Source: Pseudomonas sp. AN-1 (GTDB taxonomy: Bacteria; Pseudomonadota; Gammaproteobacteria; Pseudomonadales; Pseudomonadaceae). Taken from it: a stretch of 64,000 nt of DNA. Shown piece by piece: positions 31,295 through 41,040 of this stretch (positions within the stretch are counted from its first letter, which is position 1; every line of letters starts with the position of its first letter). The stretch lies in contig NZ_CP139195.1 in the NCBI RefSeq assembly GCF_034057115.1, positions 3,596,001-3,660,000 on the forward strand, in the 5' to 3' direction. Under the pieces are notes generated by a model. It made no database searches and had not been told where the DNA came from. It was given only the letters and a program-made list of their open reading frames with translations. A program made the position numbers and the translations under genes.

Positions 31295-31788
31295 GTAGCG
31301 TCCATGCAATGCTCAGGAGTCGATGCGCTCCTGCACCGGGTTGCGGATTCTGCGCGATGGCGGCCCGCCGCTCCTCGATGCCCGCCACACTTTCGGAAAA
31401 ATCCTGCCGCGGGGCCGCGGGCGGAGGGGACGGGCGTTTCGCCGCAGGGGAGGAGGGGCCGGGCTCAGAATATTTGTTCAGGTGCGGAGGTGGTTTTCAT
31501 GATTTTTGTATCGTTTGCCGGCTGCTCGTGAATCTGCTCTTGTTTCCTGCGATGGCTCTGGAATGCAGGTTTCATGCGGTAATGTGGCTGGTCATGCGGT
31601 TTGTGCGGGGTGCTGCGAGGCCTGCGCATGTCGGCAAGGGATACCGAAATAGACTTTTTGCTTGTTGATCTGTGTCTCTTTTTGGGTATGCTCGGCGACA
31701 AGGGCTCGCTATCCGCCCCGCGCTGCCGCGTGCTGATCAGAGCCTCAGAGCCCTACAAGCCGATACAAGAATAATTCGGGAGCATCAC
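31295..31788. promoter_or_regulatory. Intergenic region between T1SS and TRAP operons, with putative sigma70 promoter
   Basis: A 494-bp stretch without a credible gene; AT-richer from 31480 on. TTGATC (31665-31670) and TATGCT (31687-31692), 16 bp apart, form a fair sigma70 promoter reading toward the TRAP operon, with a leader of about 90 nt. No promoter was recognised for the leftward secretion genes. Short open frames here lack ribosome sites and family features. Confidence 0.45.
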
Positions 31789-32832
31789 ATGAAACGCCTC
31801 AAGCTGGCCGCACTGGTCACCGCCTTCGCTTGCGCCGCCTCCGCCCAGGCCGCCGAGACCTATACCCTCAAGTTCGGCCACTTCCTGCCTTCCACCTCCT
31901 ACCAGCAGCGCGAGATGTTCGAGCCCTGGTGCGCCAAGCTGAAGGAGGAGTCCGCCGGTCGACTCGAGTGCCAGATCTATCCGTCCATGCAGCTCGGTGG
32001 CACCCCGGCCAAGCTGGCCGACATGGTGCGCAACGGCGTGGCCGACATCGTCTGGACCGCACCGTCCTACTCGCCCGGCAAGTTCCCGCGCATCGAGGCG
32101 GTCGAGCAGCCGTTCCTGATGCCCTACGGTGCGCGCAACAGCGACCCGATCATCTGGAAGTTCTACGAGCAGTACGCCAAGGACGACTTCAAGGGCTACA
32201 AGGTGCTGGCCATGCACGGCGACGGTGGCATGGGCTTCCACACCCGCAGCAAGGCGATCACCAGCCTCGACGACCTCAAGGGCATGAAGCTGCGCGCCTC
32301 GCACCGCGCCTCGGCATTGCTGGTCGAGTCGCTCGGCGCCGCGCCGGTGAGCATGCCGCCGCCGCAGATGACCGAGTCGCTGTCCAAGGGCGTGATCGAC
32401 GGCGTGCTGTTCACCTGGAGCACCATCCGCGACGTCAAGGTCGACGAAGTGACCAGCTTCCACAGCGAGCCGCCGGCCGGCTCGCCGTCGCTGACCAGCA
32501 CCGTGCTGACCATGCTGATGAACGAGAAGAAGTTCGCCAGCCTGCCCAAGGACCTGCAAGAGGTCATCGAGCGCAACAGCGGCCCGGCGCTCAACGACAT
32601 GATCAGCAACGTCTGGGACAAGCACATGGAAGGCGCGGTCAAGGCCACCCCGGCCGAGCAGATCGTCAACATCAGCGCCGAGAACTACGCGGCCATGCAG
32701 AAGGCCGCCGAGCCGGTGGCGCAGAACTGGGTGAAGGAAGTCGCCGCCAAGGGCGTCGACGGCGACGCCATGCTCAAGGGCGTGCGCGAGATCGCCGCGG
32801 CTCAGGCCCAGGTTCAGGCCCAGGCCCGGTAA
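31789..32832 (+). CDS. TRAP transporter solute-binding protein (DctP family)
   Basis: A 347-aa periplasmic binding protein with a signal peptide (about residues 1-23, ending AQAAE). DctP-family motifs are visible: YTLKFGHFLP near the mature N-terminus, GMKLRASHRA with the ligand-clamping Arg, and PPPQMTESLSKGVIDGV. ATG 31789 follows GGGAG. It captures a small carboxylate and delivers it to the DctQ/DctM membrane pair encoded next. The ligand cannot be read from sequence; keto or aromatic acids are possible. Confidence 0.9.
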   Translation: MKRLKLAALVTAFACAASAQAAETYTLKFGHFLPSTSYQQREMFEPWCAKLKEESAGRLECQIYPSMQLGGTPAKLADMVRNGVADIVWTAPSYSPGKFPRIEAVEQPFLMPYGARNSDPIIWKFYEQYAKDDFKGYKVLAMHGDGGMGFHTRSKAITSLDDLKGMKLRASHRASALLVESLGAAPVSMPPPQMTESLSKGVIDGVLFTWSTIRDVKVDEVTSFHSEPPAGSPSLTSTVLTMLMNEKKFASLPKDLQEVIERNSGPALNDMISNVWDKHMEGAVKATPAEQIVNISAENYAAMQKAAEPVAQNWVKEVAAKGVDGDAMLKGVREIAAAQAQVQAQAR

Positions 32833-32838
32833 TCCATC

Positions 32839-33366
32839 ATGGCTGAGTCGCTTTCCCTCGAAGGCGGCCTGGAACTGCAACGCGGCCCTCTGGGCCGCGT
32901 TCTTTATCTGGCCTGCCAAGCTTTCGCACTTGCCGGCGGCGTGGTGCTGCTGGCGCTGATCAACATGTCGCTGGTGTCGATCATCGGCCGCAAGCTGTTC
33001 AACACGCCGATCCGCGGCGACATCGAGCTGATGGAGATCGGTGCGTCCATCGCCATCGCCGCCTTCCTGCCGCTGTGCGAGGTGCGCGCCACCCACATCA
33101 AGGTCGATACCTTCACCATGAAGCTGCCCGCCGGCGCCCAGCGCCTGCTGGATGCCGTGGCCCATCTGCTGTGCATGAGCGGGGCGCTGATCCTGGCCTG
33201 GCGCACCGCGCTGCAGCTGCGCGACAACCTGGAGTACGGCGACGTGTCCACCCTGCTGTCGATCCCGATGTGGATCCCGCTGGGGCTGATCGTGCCCAGC
33301 CTGATCCTGCTGGCACTGGCCAGCGCCTACCGGGTTTCCGTCTGTCTGTCCGGAGGTCGTCCATGA
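32839..33366 (+). CDS. TRAP transporter small membrane subunit (DctQ family)
   Basis: A 175-aa protein with four transmembrane helices, of standard DctQ length. The family region ELMEIGASIAIAAFLPLCEVRATHIKVD is recognisable in the second quarter. It lies 6 bp after the binding-protein gene and overlaps the large subunit gene (ATGA), so all three are one operon. DctQ tethers the binding protein to the Na+-coupled DctM permease. Confidence 0.88.
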   Translation: MAESLSLEGGLELQRGPLGRVLYLACQAFALAGGVVLLALINMSLVSIIGRKLFNTPIRGDIELMEIGASIAIAAFLPLCEVRATHIKVDTFTMKLPAGAQRLLDAVAHLLCMSGALILAWRTALQLRDNLEYGDVSTLLSIPMWIPLGLIVPSLILLALASAYRVSVCLSGGRP

Positions 33367-34685
33367 GCGGTCTGAGTCTCGGCCTGATCGCCCTGGCCAT
33401 CACCCTGACCCTGCTGGCCCTGCGCGTGCACATCGGCATCACCATGCTGATCGGCGGCGCCGCCTGCTTCTGGGCGGTCAACGACGGCGACCTGTCCTCG
33501 CTGCTGTTCACCCTCAACAACCTGGCCTACTCGCGCCTGTCCAACTACGACCTGGCGGTGATCCCGCTGTTCGTGCTGATGGGCCAGTTCGCCACCCACG
33601 GCGGCCTGTCGCGCGCCATCTTCCGCTGCGCCGCGGCCTTCATCGGCCACTGGAAGGGCGGTCTGGGCATGTCGGCCATCGGCGCCTGCGCCGGCTTCGG
33701 CGCCATCTGCGGCTCCTCGCTGGCCACCGCGGCGACCATGAGCCACGTGGCCCTGCCCGAGCTGCGCCGCTACAACTACTCCGGCCGCCTGGCCACCGCC
33801 ACCGTGGCCGCCGGCGGCACCCTGGGCATCCTCATCCCGCCGTCGGTGCCGCTGATCATCTACGCCGTGCTGACCCAGGAGTCCATCGCCAAGCTGTTCG
33901 TCGCGGCGGTGATCCCCGGCATCCTCGCGGTGATCGGCTACATGATCGTGCTGCGCATCATGGTCGCCCGTGAAGGCGGCCATGCCAACGAGCAGCGCAA
34001 GGCCACCGCCAGCGAGCGGATCAAGGCCACGATCGGCGTGCTGCCGGTGGTCGGCGTGTTCATCGTGGTGATCGTCGGCATCTACGGCGGCTGGTCCAAC
34101 CCCACCGAGGCGGCCTCCATCGGCGCCGCGGCCTGCGGCATCCTCGCGGTGATCCAGGGCGGCATGCGCTGGGAAGGCATCCGCACCAGCCTGCTCGGCA
34201 CTGCCGAGACCACCGCGATGATCTTCCTCGTGCTGCTCGGCGCCGATCTGCTCAACTCGGGCCTGGCGCTGACCCAGATGCCCAACGAGCTGGCCGAGTG
34301 GGTGAAGAACAGCGGTCTGGCACCGATGCTGGTACTGGCGGCGATCCTCATCCTCTACCTGCTGCTCGGCTGCGTGATGGACTCGCTGGCGATGATCCTG
34401 CTGACCATCCCGATCTTCTACCCGGTGATCATGGGCCTGGACTTCTTCGGCCTGGATCCTTCCGAGAAGTCGATCTGGTTCGGCATCCTCGCCCTGATGG
34501 TGGTGGAGATCGGCCTGGTGACGCCGCCGCTGGGGATGAACCTGTTCATCGTCCAGCGCGCCGCCGGCAACGTGGCGCTGACCGAAACCGCCAGGGGCGT
34601 GGTGCCCTTCATCACCTCGGACATCCTGCGCATCGTCCTGCTGACGCTGTTCCCCGGCATAAGCCTGTGGCTGCTCAGCCTCTGA
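33363..34685 (+). CDS. TRAP transporter large permease subunit (DctM family)
   Basis: A 440-aa permease with about 12 hydrophobic segments. Family landmarks include the glycine-rich GFGAICGSSLATAATMSHVALPE and TLGILIPPSVPLIIYAVLTQES, and the later TPPLGMNLFIVQ. It moves the captured acid inward with sodium ions. It is the last gene of the operon, followed by a strong hairpin. Confidence 0.9.
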   Translation: MSGLSLGLIALAITLTLLALRVHIGITMLIGGAACFWAVNDGDLSSLLFTLNNLAYSRLSNYDLAVIPLFVLMGQFATHGGLSRAIFRCAAAFIGHWKGGLGMSAIGACAGFGAICGSSLATAATMSHVALPELRRYNYSGRLATATVAAGGTLGILIPPSVPLIIYAVLTQESIAKLFVAAVIPGILAVIGYMIVLRIMVAREGGHANEQRKATASERIKATIGVLPVVGVFIVVIVGIYGGWSNPTEAASIGAAACGILAVIQGGMRWEGIRTSLLGTAETTAMIFLVLLGADLLNSGLALTQMPNELAEWVKNSGLAPMLVLAAILILYLLLGCVMDSLAMILLTIPIFYPVIMGLDFFGLDPSEKSIWFGILALMVVEIGLVTPPLGMNLFIVQRAAGNVALTETARGVVPFITSDILRIVLLTLFPGISLWLLSL

Positions 34686-34699
34686 TCGGCCGCTGAACG

Positions 34700-34741
34700 G
34701 CACGAGGCCCCGCCCGGCAACTGCCGCGCGGGGCCTCGTGC
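34700..34741. terminator. Hairpin between the TRAP operon and thyA
   Basis: A perfect 14-bp stem (GCACGAGGCCCCGC and complement) with a 14-nt loop lies between the converging dctM-type and thyA genes. No U-tract follows on either strand, so it may act as a 3' end stabiliser or Rho-assisted terminator. Confidence 0.55.
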
Positions 34742-34751
34742 ATTCGGGGGG

Positions 34752-35546
34752 TCAGACCGCCACCGGCGCCTTGATGTGCGGGTGGCTCTGGTAGCCGACC
34801 AGCTCGAAGTCCTCGAAGCGGAAGGCGAACAGGTCCTTCACCGTCGGGTTCAGCTTCATCTGCGGCAGCGGCAGGGGCTCGCGCGACAGCTGCAGGTCGG
34901 TCTGCTCCAGATGGTTGGCGTACAGGTGGCAGTCGCCGCCGGTCCAGACGAACTCGCCGGGCTCGAGGTCGCAGACCTGCGCCACCATCATCGTCAGCAG
35001 GGCGTAGCTGGCGATGTTGAACGGCACGCCGAGGAAGATGTCCGCCGAGCGCTGGTACAGCTGGCAGGAGAGCTTGCCGTCGGCGACGTAGAACTGGAAC
35101 AGCGCGTGGCACGGCGGCAGGGCCATCTGCTCGACCAGCGCCGGGTTCCACGCGGAGACGATCAGCCGGCGCGAGTCGGGGTTCTTCCGGATCATCTCGA
35201 TCAGGTTGGCGATCTGGTCGATCGACTCGCCGTTGGGCGCCGGCCAGCTGCGCCACTGGTAGCCGTACACCGGGCCCAGCTCGCCGTTCTCGTCGGCCCA
35301 CTCGTCCCAGATGGAGACGCCGTTTTCCTTGAGGTAGCGGATGTTGGTCTCGCCCCTGAGGAACCACAGCAGCTCGTGGATGATGGATTTCAGGTGGCAC
35401 TTCTTGGTGGTCACCAGCGGGAAGCCGTCGGCCAGGTCGAAGCGCATCTGGTGGCCGAACACCGACCAGGTGCCGGTGCCGGTACGGTCGGCCTTGAAGG
35501 TGCCGGTCTCGCGCACGCGGCGCATCAGGTCGAGGTACTGTTTCAT
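34752..35546 (-). CDS. thyA: Thymidylate synthase
   Basis: A 264-aa enzyme, exactly the E. coli length, starting [11 protein letters not shown] at ATG 35546 (an in-frame GTG lies 9 bases earlier). It converts dUMP and methylene-tetrahydrofolate to dTMP and dihydrofolate. The active-site Cys lies in [34 protein letters not shown] and LPPCH are family landmarks. The product dihydrofolate is recycled by FolA, encoded at 54685. Confidence 0.97.
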   Translation of the reverse strand: MKQYLDLMRRVRETGTFKADRTGTGTWSVFGHQMRFDLADGFPLVTTKKCHLKSIIHELLWFLRGETNIRYLKENGVSIWDEWADENGELGPVYGYQWRSWPAPNGESIDQIANLIEMIRKNPDSRRLIVSAWNPALVEQMALPPCHALFQFYVADGKLSCQLYQRSADIFLGVPFNIASYALLTMMVAQVCDLEPGEFVWTGGDCHLYANHLEQTDLQLSREPLPLPQMKLNPTVKDLFAFRFEDFELVGYQSHPHIKAPVAV

Positions 35547-35621
35547 CGGGAACACCGGGGCAGGCGAAAGCGGCCAATGGTAAGAGCCGCACGCCTTGCC
35601 TTCAAGGATTCCCGGATGACC

Positions 35622-35679
35622 GTAGGGGCGAATTCATTCGCCTGACCGGGGCCACGCTGGCGAATGAATTCGCCCCTAC
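35622..35679. repeat. REP-type palindromic doublet
   Basis: Two perfectly complementary 21-bp arms (starting GTAGGGGCGAATTCATTCG, at 35622-35642 and 35659-35679) surround a 16-bp spacer. The sequence matches a style of intergenic repeat common in Pseudomonas genomes (GTAGG-GCGAATTCATTCG-C). It sits between thyA and lgt, which face the same way. No RAYT transposase is nearby. Confidence 0.75.
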
Positions 35680-35704
35680 AGGGTGTGTCCGGCAGGATGG
35701 CGGT

Positions 35705-36505
35705 TCAGGCCGCCTGCGCCTGGCGCCGGTAGGCGTAGACCATCAGGCCGATGCCGCCGAGGATCATCGGCAGGCTGAGCAGCTGGCCCATGGTCAGCCA
35801 GCCGCCGGCCAGGTAGCCGAGCTGGGCGTCCGGCACGCGGACGAACTCCACGATGAAGCGGAAGCAGCCGTAGCAGGCGGCGAACAGCCCGGACACCGCC
35901 ATGGTCGGCCGCGGCTTGTTGGAGTACAGCCAGAGGATGACGAACAGCGCCACGCCCTCGAGGGCGAACTGGTACAGCTGCGAGGGATGGCGGGCGAGCT
36001 GCGCCGGATCGCTCCAGGCCGGGAACAGCATCGCCCACGGCAGGTCGGTGGGCTTGCCCCACAGCTCGGCGTTGATGAAGTTGCCGATGCGCCCGGCGCC
36101 GAGGCCCAGCGGTACCAGCGGGGCGATGAAGTCGAGCAGCTCGAACAGGTGCTTGCCGGTGCGCCGGCCGAACCACCACATCGCCAGCATCACGCCGAGG
36201 AAGCCGCCGTGGAAGGACATGCCGCCTTCCCAGATGCGCAGCAGCCACAGCGGGTCGGCCAGGAACTGCTCGAAGTTGTAGAACACCACGTAGCCGAAGC
36301 GGCCGCCGAGGACCACGCCGCAGGCGGCCCAGAACACCAGGTCGGAGAGGGTGTCGCGCGTCCAGGCGGCATCGAAGCGCGCCAGGCGGCGGGAGGCCAG
36401 CCACCAGGCGCCGCCGATGCCGACCAGGTACATCAGGCCGTACCAGTGGATCTTCAGCGGGCCGAGGGCGACGGCCACCGGGTCGATCTGCGGGAAAACC
36501 AGCAT
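35705..36505 (-). CDS. lgt: Prolipoprotein diacylglyceryl transferase
   Basis: A 266-aa inner-membrane enzyme with seven predicted helices. It transfers diacylglycerol from phosphatidylglycerol to the lipobox Cys of prolipoproteins. Signature sequences [13 protein letters not shown] and the Lgt box [15 protein letters not shown] are present. It lies downstream of the TauE/SafE gene, 9 bp apart, and upstream of thyA, an arrangement common in Pseudomonas. Confidence 0.96.
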   Translation of the reverse strand: MLVFPQIDPVAVALGPLKIHWYGLMYLVGIGGAWWLASRRLARFDAAWTRDTLSDLVFWAACGVVLGGRFGYVVFYNFEQFLADPLWLLRIWEGGMSFHGGFLGVMLAMWWFGRRTGKHLFELLDFIAPLVPLGLGAGRIGNFINAELWGKPTDLPWAMLFPAWSDPAQLARHPSQLYQFALEGVALFVILWLYSNKPRPTMAVSGLFAACYGCFRFIVEFVRVPDAQLGYLAGGWLTMGQLLSLPMILGGIGLMVYAYRRQAQAA

Positions 36506-36514
36506 GTCAGGTCC

Positions 36515-37297
36515 TCAGAGCAGGAAATTCAGGCCGACGGCAAGCAGCAGCAGGGCGAACAGGCGCTTGAGCACCAGCGGCGACAGCTTGTGCGCCAGCT
36601 GCGCGCCGAAGCGGGCGAAGAACATCGAGGTGGCGGCGATGCCGACTACCGCCGGCAGGTAGACGAAGCCGAGGCTCCAGTCCGGCAGCTGGGCTTCGCC
36701 GTGACCCAGCCACATGAAGCTCAGCGCGCTGGCCACGGCGATGGGCAGGCCGCAGGCCGCCGAGGTGGCCACTGCCTGCTGCATCGGCACGCTGCGCCAG
36801 CTGAGGAAGGGCACGGTCAGCGAGCCGCCGCCGATGCCGATGATCGCCGAGGCCCAGCCGATCACCGTGCCGGCGCCGCCGAGACCGGCCTTGCCGGGCA
36901 CGCCGCCGCTGGCCTTGGGCTGCAGGTTGAAGGCCATCTGCGCGGCCATGCTGATGGCGAACACGCCGATGATCTTCTGCAGCCACTCGCCCTGCAGCAA
37001 GGAGGCGGTCAGGCCGCCGAGCACGCTGCCGCCGAGGATGCCGAGGGTCAGCCAGCGCACGATCTCCCAGCGCACCGCGCCGCGCTTGTGGTGGGCGCGG
37101 ATCGAGTTGATCGAGGTGAAGGCGATGGTGGCCAGCGAGGTGCCGACCGCCATGTGGGTGAGCACCTCGGGGGCGAAGCCCTGGGCCTGAAAGCTGTAGA
37201 CCAGCACCGGCACGATGATCATGCCGCCGCCGACGCCGAACAGCCCGGCCAGCACGCCGGCCGCGGCGCCCAGGATCAGATAGATGACGAACTCCAT
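36515..37297 (-). CDS. TauE/SafE family sulfite/anion permease
   Basis: A 260-aa protein with about eight hydrophobic helices and two half-repeats carrying the family glycine motif (AGLFGVGGGMIIVPVL and ASAIIGIGGGSLTVPFL). ATG 37297 follows GGGGAG. TauE/SafE proteins are thought to export sulfite, sulfoacetate or related anions. The substrate here is not known. It probably shares a transcript with lgt. Confidence 0.85.
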   Translation of the reverse strand: MEFVIYLILGAAAGVLAGLFGVGGGMIIVPVLVYSFQAQGFAPEVLTHMAVGTSLATIAFTSINSIRAHHKRGAVRWEIVRWLTLGILGGSVLGGLTASLLQGEWLQKIIGVFAISMAAQMAFNLQPKASGGVPGKAGLGGAGTVIGWASAIIGIGGGSLTVPFLSWRSVPMQQAVATSAACGLPIAVASALSFMWLGHGEAQLPDWSLGFVYLPAVVGIAATSMFFARFGAQLAHKLSPLVLKRLFALLLLAVGLNFLL

Positions 37298-37379
37298 TGC
37301 CACTCCCCGCAGGCAAAGCGGCATGGTACCGGATTGGCCGCCCGCGGCTCTAGGCTCCGGGTGAAATCGCGCGCCGGAC

Positions 37380-39659
37380 TCAGCCCTGCACGCTGCCGCC
37401 CGGCGCCAGCATGCGGCTCAGGCCGAGGTTGCGCAGGTGCAGCTGCAGGGTGCTGTGGATCAGCGGGGCGTGGTCGAGGGCCAGCACCAGGTCGAGCAGC
37501 TCGCGCGCCTGCTCCAGCGACAGCTGGCGCAGCAGCCACTTCACCTTGGGCAGGTTGGTGGCGTTCATCGACAGCGAGTCGAAACCCATGGCCATCAGCA
37601 GCAGGGCGGCCGTCGGGTCTCCGGCCATCTCGCCGCAGATGCTCACCGGCTTGCCGACGCTGTGTGCATCGTCGACCACGCGCTTGAGCGCCTGCAGGAT
37701 CGACGGGTGCAGGTAGTCGTAGAGGTTGGCCACTCGCGGGTTGTTGCGGTCGACCGCCAGCAGGTACTGGGTCAGGTCGTTGGAGCCGACCGACAGGAAG
37801 TCGACCTGGCGGGCCAGTTCGCGGGTCTGGAACACCGCGGCGGGGATCTCGATCATCACCCCCACCGGCGGCATGGGCACGTCGACGCCTTCCTCGCGCA
37901 CCTCGCTCCAGGCGCGGTGCAAGAGGCGCTGCGCCTCCTCCAGTTCGGGCAGGCCGCTGATCATCGGCAGCAGGATGCGCAGGTTCTCCAGGCCCTCGCT
38001 GGCCTTGAGCATGGCGCGCGCCTGGACCAGGAAGATCTCCGGGTGGTCGAGGGTGACGCGGATGCCGCGCCAGCCGAGGAAGGGGTTCTCTTCCTTGATC
38101 GGGAAGTAGGACAGCGCCTTGTCGCCGCCGATGTCGAGGGTGCGCATGGTCACCGGCAGCGGGTGGAAGGCCCTGAGCTGGTCGCGGTAGATCGCCACCT
38201 GCTCCTTCTCGCTGGGGAAGCGCTCGTTGGTCATGAACGGCACTTCGCTGCGGTACAGGCCGACGCCCTCGGCACCGCGCTCCTGGGCGCGGGCGATGTC
38301 GGCGAACAGCCCGGTGTTGACCCACAGCGGCATGCGGTGGCCGTCGGTGGTCTCGCAGGGCAGGCTGCGCAGGGCATCGAGGCCGCGGTTGAGCTGGCGC
38401 TCCTCCTCGGCGATCTCGCTGAACTGGCGGCGCAGGCCGGGAGAGGGGTTGGTGAACACGTCGCCGCGGTTGCCGTCGACGATCAGCTCGATGCCGTCGA
38501 GCATGGTGTAGGGCAGGTCGACCGCGCCCATCACCGTGGGGATGCCCATGGCGCGGGCGAGGATGGCGACGTGCGAGTTGCTCGAGCCGGTCACCGAAAC
38601 CAGGCCGGCCAGCTTGCCGGACGGCACCTCGCCGAGCATCGCCGGCGACAGCTCCTCGCTGACCAGGATGGTGCTGTCCGGGTAGACCAGCTTCTGCTGG
38701 CGGGCCTGCTGCAGGTAGGCGAGGATGCGCCGGCCGATGTCCTTGATGTCCGAGGCGCGCTCGCTGAGGTAGGCGTCGTCCATCAGCTCGAAGCGCTGCA
38801 CATGGCCGTTGACCACCTGGCGCAGGGCGCCCTGGGCCCACTGGCCGGTCTCGATGACCTTGATGACTTCGCCGGCGATCGAGGCGTCGTCGAGCATCAT
38901 CAGGTAGACGTCGAACAGCGCGCGCTCCTCCTGACGCAGCTGGCTGGCCAGCCGCGCGGACAGCTCGCGCATGTCCTTTCGCACCGCCTCGACGGCGTTG
39001 TAGAAGTAGGCGATCTCGCCGTCGATGTCGTCGACCGGGCGGTCCGGCACCACCTCGAGGTCGGCCGGCGGCAGCACCACCACGGCGCTGCCGAGGGCCA
39101 CGCCGGGCGAGCCGGGTACGCCGAGGAAGCGGGTGTCGGGAGTGGCCTTGCCCTGCTTGCCGAGGCCGCGGATCGAGCCGGTCGCTTCGGCGTGGGCGAT
39201 CACCCCGGCGAGCTGGGCGCTCATGGTGACCAGGAAGGCTTCCTCGCCCTCGTCGAACTGGCGGCGCTCCTTCTGCTGCACCACCAGCACGCCCATCACC
39301 CGGCGGTGGTGGATGATCGGCGCGCCGAGGAAGGAGGCGTAGCGCTCCTCGCCGGTCTCGGCGAAGTAGCGGAAGCGCGGGTGGCTGGAGGCGTCCTCGA
39401 GGTTGAGCGGCTCCTCGCGGGTGCCGACCAGGCCGACCAGGCCCTCGCTGGGCGCCATGCTGACCTGGCCGATGGAGTCCTTGTTGAGGCCTTCGGTGGC
39501 CATCAGCACGAAACGGTTGCTCTGCGGGTCGAGCAGGTACACCGAGCAGACCTGGGTGCCCATGGCTGCACGCACGCGCTCGACGATGATCGCCAGGGCG
39601 GTATCGAGATCCCGGGCGGCGTTGACCTCCTGGATGATCTTGCGCAGCGTGTGGAGCAT
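37380..39659 (-). CDS. ptsP: Phosphoenolpyruvate-protein phosphotransferase PtsP (EI-Ntr)
   Basis: 759 aa, the usual Pseudomonas length. The N-terminal GAF domain (residues about 15-150) is followed by the EI domains: SNSHVAILARAMGIPTV with the phospho-accepting His, GLYRSEVPFM, DIGGDKALSYFPIKEENPFLGWRGIR, and the PEP-site Cys in SICGEMAGD. It starts the nitrogen phosphotransferase relay (PtsP to NPr to EIIA-Ntr), linking nitrogen state to carbon metabolism. It lies 48 bp downstream of rppH. Confidence 0.96.
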   Translation of the reverse strand: MLHTLRKIIQEVNAARDLDTALAIIVERVRAAMGTQVCSVYLLDPQSNRFVLMATEGLNKDSIGQVSMAPSEGLVGLVGTREEPLNLEDASSHPRFRYFAETGEERYASFLGAPIIHHRRVMGVLVVQQKERRQFDEGEEAFLVTMSAQLAGVIAHAEATGSIRGLGKQGKATPDTRFLGVPGSPGVALGSAVVVLPPADLEVVPDRPVDDIDGEIAYFYNAVEAVRKDMRELSARLASQLRQEERALFDVYLMMLDDASIAGEVIKVIETGQWAQGALRQVVNGHVQRFELMDDAYLSERASDIKDIGRRILAYLQQARQQKLVYPDSTILVSEELSPAMLGEVPSGKLAGLVSVTGSSNSHVAILARAMGIPTVMGAVDLPYTMLDGIELIVDGNRGDVFTNPSPGLRRQFSEIAEEERQLNRGLDALRSLPCETTDGHRMPLWVNTGLFADIARAQERGAEGVGLYRSEVPFMTNERFPSEKEQVAIYRDQLRAFHPLPVTMRTLDIGGDKALSYFPIKEENPFLGWRGIRVTLDHPEIFLVQARAMLKASEGLENLRILLPMISGLPELEEAQRLLHRAWSEVREEGVDVPMPPVGVMIEIPAAVFQTRELARQVDFLSVGSNDLTQYLLAVDRNNPRVANLYDYLHPSILQALKRVVDDAHSVGKPVSICGEMAGDPTAALLLMAMGFDSLSMNATNLPKVKWLLRQLSLEQARELLDLVLALDHAPLIHSTLQLHLRNLGLSRMLAPGGSVQG

Positions 39660-39707
39660 GGTCAAAGGTTGGGCGCTCCTCTACAGGTCGGCCTCGGATT
39701 AAAGGAC

Positions 39708-40187
39708 TCAGTCGCGGATCGGCAGGCGCGGCGCCAGTTCCTTCAGGGCGCGGCGGTACACCTCGCGCTTGAAGGACACCACCTGGCCCAGCGGATACCA
39801 GTAGCTGACCCAGCGCCAGCCGTCGAACTCCGGTTTGCCGGTCAGGTCCATGCGCACCCGCTGCTCGTCGCCGGTCAGGTGCAGGAGGAACCACTTCTGC
39901 TTCTGGCCGATGCACAGCGGCTGGCTGTGGGTGCGCACCAGGCGCTGCGGCAAACGATAGCGCAACCAGCCGCGGGTGCAGGCGAGGATGCGCACATCCT
40001 GGGGCTCCAGGCCGACTTCCTCGTTCAATTCGCGAAACAGTGCCTCTTCCGGCGACTCCTGCGGGTTGATGCCACCCTGGGGAAACTGCCAGGCATCCTG
40101 GTTGATGCGTCGCGCCCACAGCACCTGACCGACTTCATTGGCCAGGATGATGCCGACATTCGGTCGGAAACCATCGGGATCGATCAC
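39708..40187 (-). CDS. rppH: RNA pyrophosphohydrolase
   Basis: A 159-aa Nudix enzyme that removes pyrophosphate from 5' ends of mRNA and so triggers decay. The Nudix box [23 protein letters not shown] is intact. The start is a GTG at 40187 ([16 protein letters not shown] follows), with GAGG upstream, which gives the length known in Pseudomonas. The rppH-ptsP pair is conserved in gamma-proteobacteria. Confidence 0.95.
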   Translation of the reverse strand: MIDPDGFRPNVGIILANEVGQVLWARRINQDAWQFPQGGINPQESPEEALFRELNEEVGLEPQDVRILACTRGWLRYRLPQRLVRTHSQPLCIGQKQKWFLLHLTGDEQRVRMDLTGKPEFDGWRWVSYWYPLGQVVSFKREVYRRALKELAPRLPIRD

Positions 40188-40330
40188 GGCGGATACCTCG
40201 AAACATATATGCCCGGATTGTTCCACAAAGCCCGTCACAGCGGCAACGCGGATGCGGCGGCGCGTGGGCAGCCCCGACAAAACGGGGTAGGCTTGGTCGT
40301 TCCCATCCCTGTCCGAAGAGAATTCCCACC

Positions 40331-40987
40331 GTGCGTCTGGCGCTGTTCGACCTCGACAACACCCTGCTGGCCGGCGACAGCGACCATGCCTGGGGCGACT
40401 GGCTGTGCCGGCGCGGCATCCTCGACGCAGCCACCTACAAGGCGCGCAACGACGAGTACTACGAGGATTACCTGGCCGGCCGCCTGGACATCCAGGCCTA
40501 CCTGAACTTCTGCCTGGCTGTGCTCGGCCAGTACGATCGCGCGCAGCTGGACGCCTGGCACCGCGAGTTCATGGCCGAGTGCATCGAGCCGATCATCCTG
40601 CCCAGGGGCGAGGCGCTGCTCGCCGAGCACCGCGCCGCCGGCGACCGGCTGGTGATCATCACCGCCACCAACCGCTTCGTCACCGGTCCGATCGCCGCGC
40701 GCCTGGGCGTCGACACCCTGCTGGCCACCGAGTGCGAGATGCAGGACGGGCAGTACACCGGGCGCACCACAGACATCCCCTGCTTCCGCGAGGGCAAGGT
40801 GACCCGCCTGGAGCGCTGGTTGCTGGAGAACGGCATGAGCCTGGCCGGCAGCACCTTCTACAGCGACTCGCGCAACGATCTGCCGCTGCTCGAGCAGGTC
40901 GACCAGCCGGTGGCGGTCGACCCCTGCGCGGAGCTGCGCTCCGTCGCCGAACAGCGCGGCTGGCCGGTGATCTCGCTGCGCGGCTGA
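40331..40987 (+). CDS. HAD-superfamily phosphatase, SerB-like (IB subfamily)
   Basis: A 218-aa protein with GTG start at 40331. HAD motif [14 protein letters not shown], motif II region ITATNRF, a conserved Lys (EGKVTRLE) and motif [17 protein letters not shown] are intact. It belongs to the HAD-IB group that includes phosphoserine phosphatases. Possible substrates are small phosphomonoesters such as phosphoserine or histidinol phosphate; none can be assigned. Divergent from rppH. Confidence 0.85.
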   Translation: MRLALFDLDNTLLAGDSDHAWGDWLCRRGILDAATYKARNDEYYEDYLAGRLDIQAYLNFCLAVLGQYDRAQLDAWHREFMAECIEPIILPRGEALLAEHRAAGDRLVIITATNRFVTGPIAARLGVDTLLATECEMQDGQYTGRTTDIPCFREGKVTRLERWLLENGMSLAGSTFYSDSRNDLPLLEQVDQPVAVDPCAELRSVAEQRGWPVISLRG

Positions 40988-41005
40988 TGCCCACGGAGCA
41001 ATGCC

Positions 41006-41027
41006 GACGGCGCCTGCGGGCGCCGTC
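41006..41027 (+). terminator. Terminator after the HAD phosphatase gene
   Basis: An 8-bp stem GACGGCGC/GCGCCGTC followed by TTCGTTT, 18 bp after the HAD stop and before the converging DUF2269 gene. Confidence 0.65.
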
Positions 41028-41040
41028 TTCGTTTCCGGCT

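Noticed and set aside
31465..31701. A 78-codon minus-strand frame in the T1SS-TRAP intergenic region
   Set aside because: No ribosome site, no recognisable motif, and it overlaps the likely TRAP promoter.
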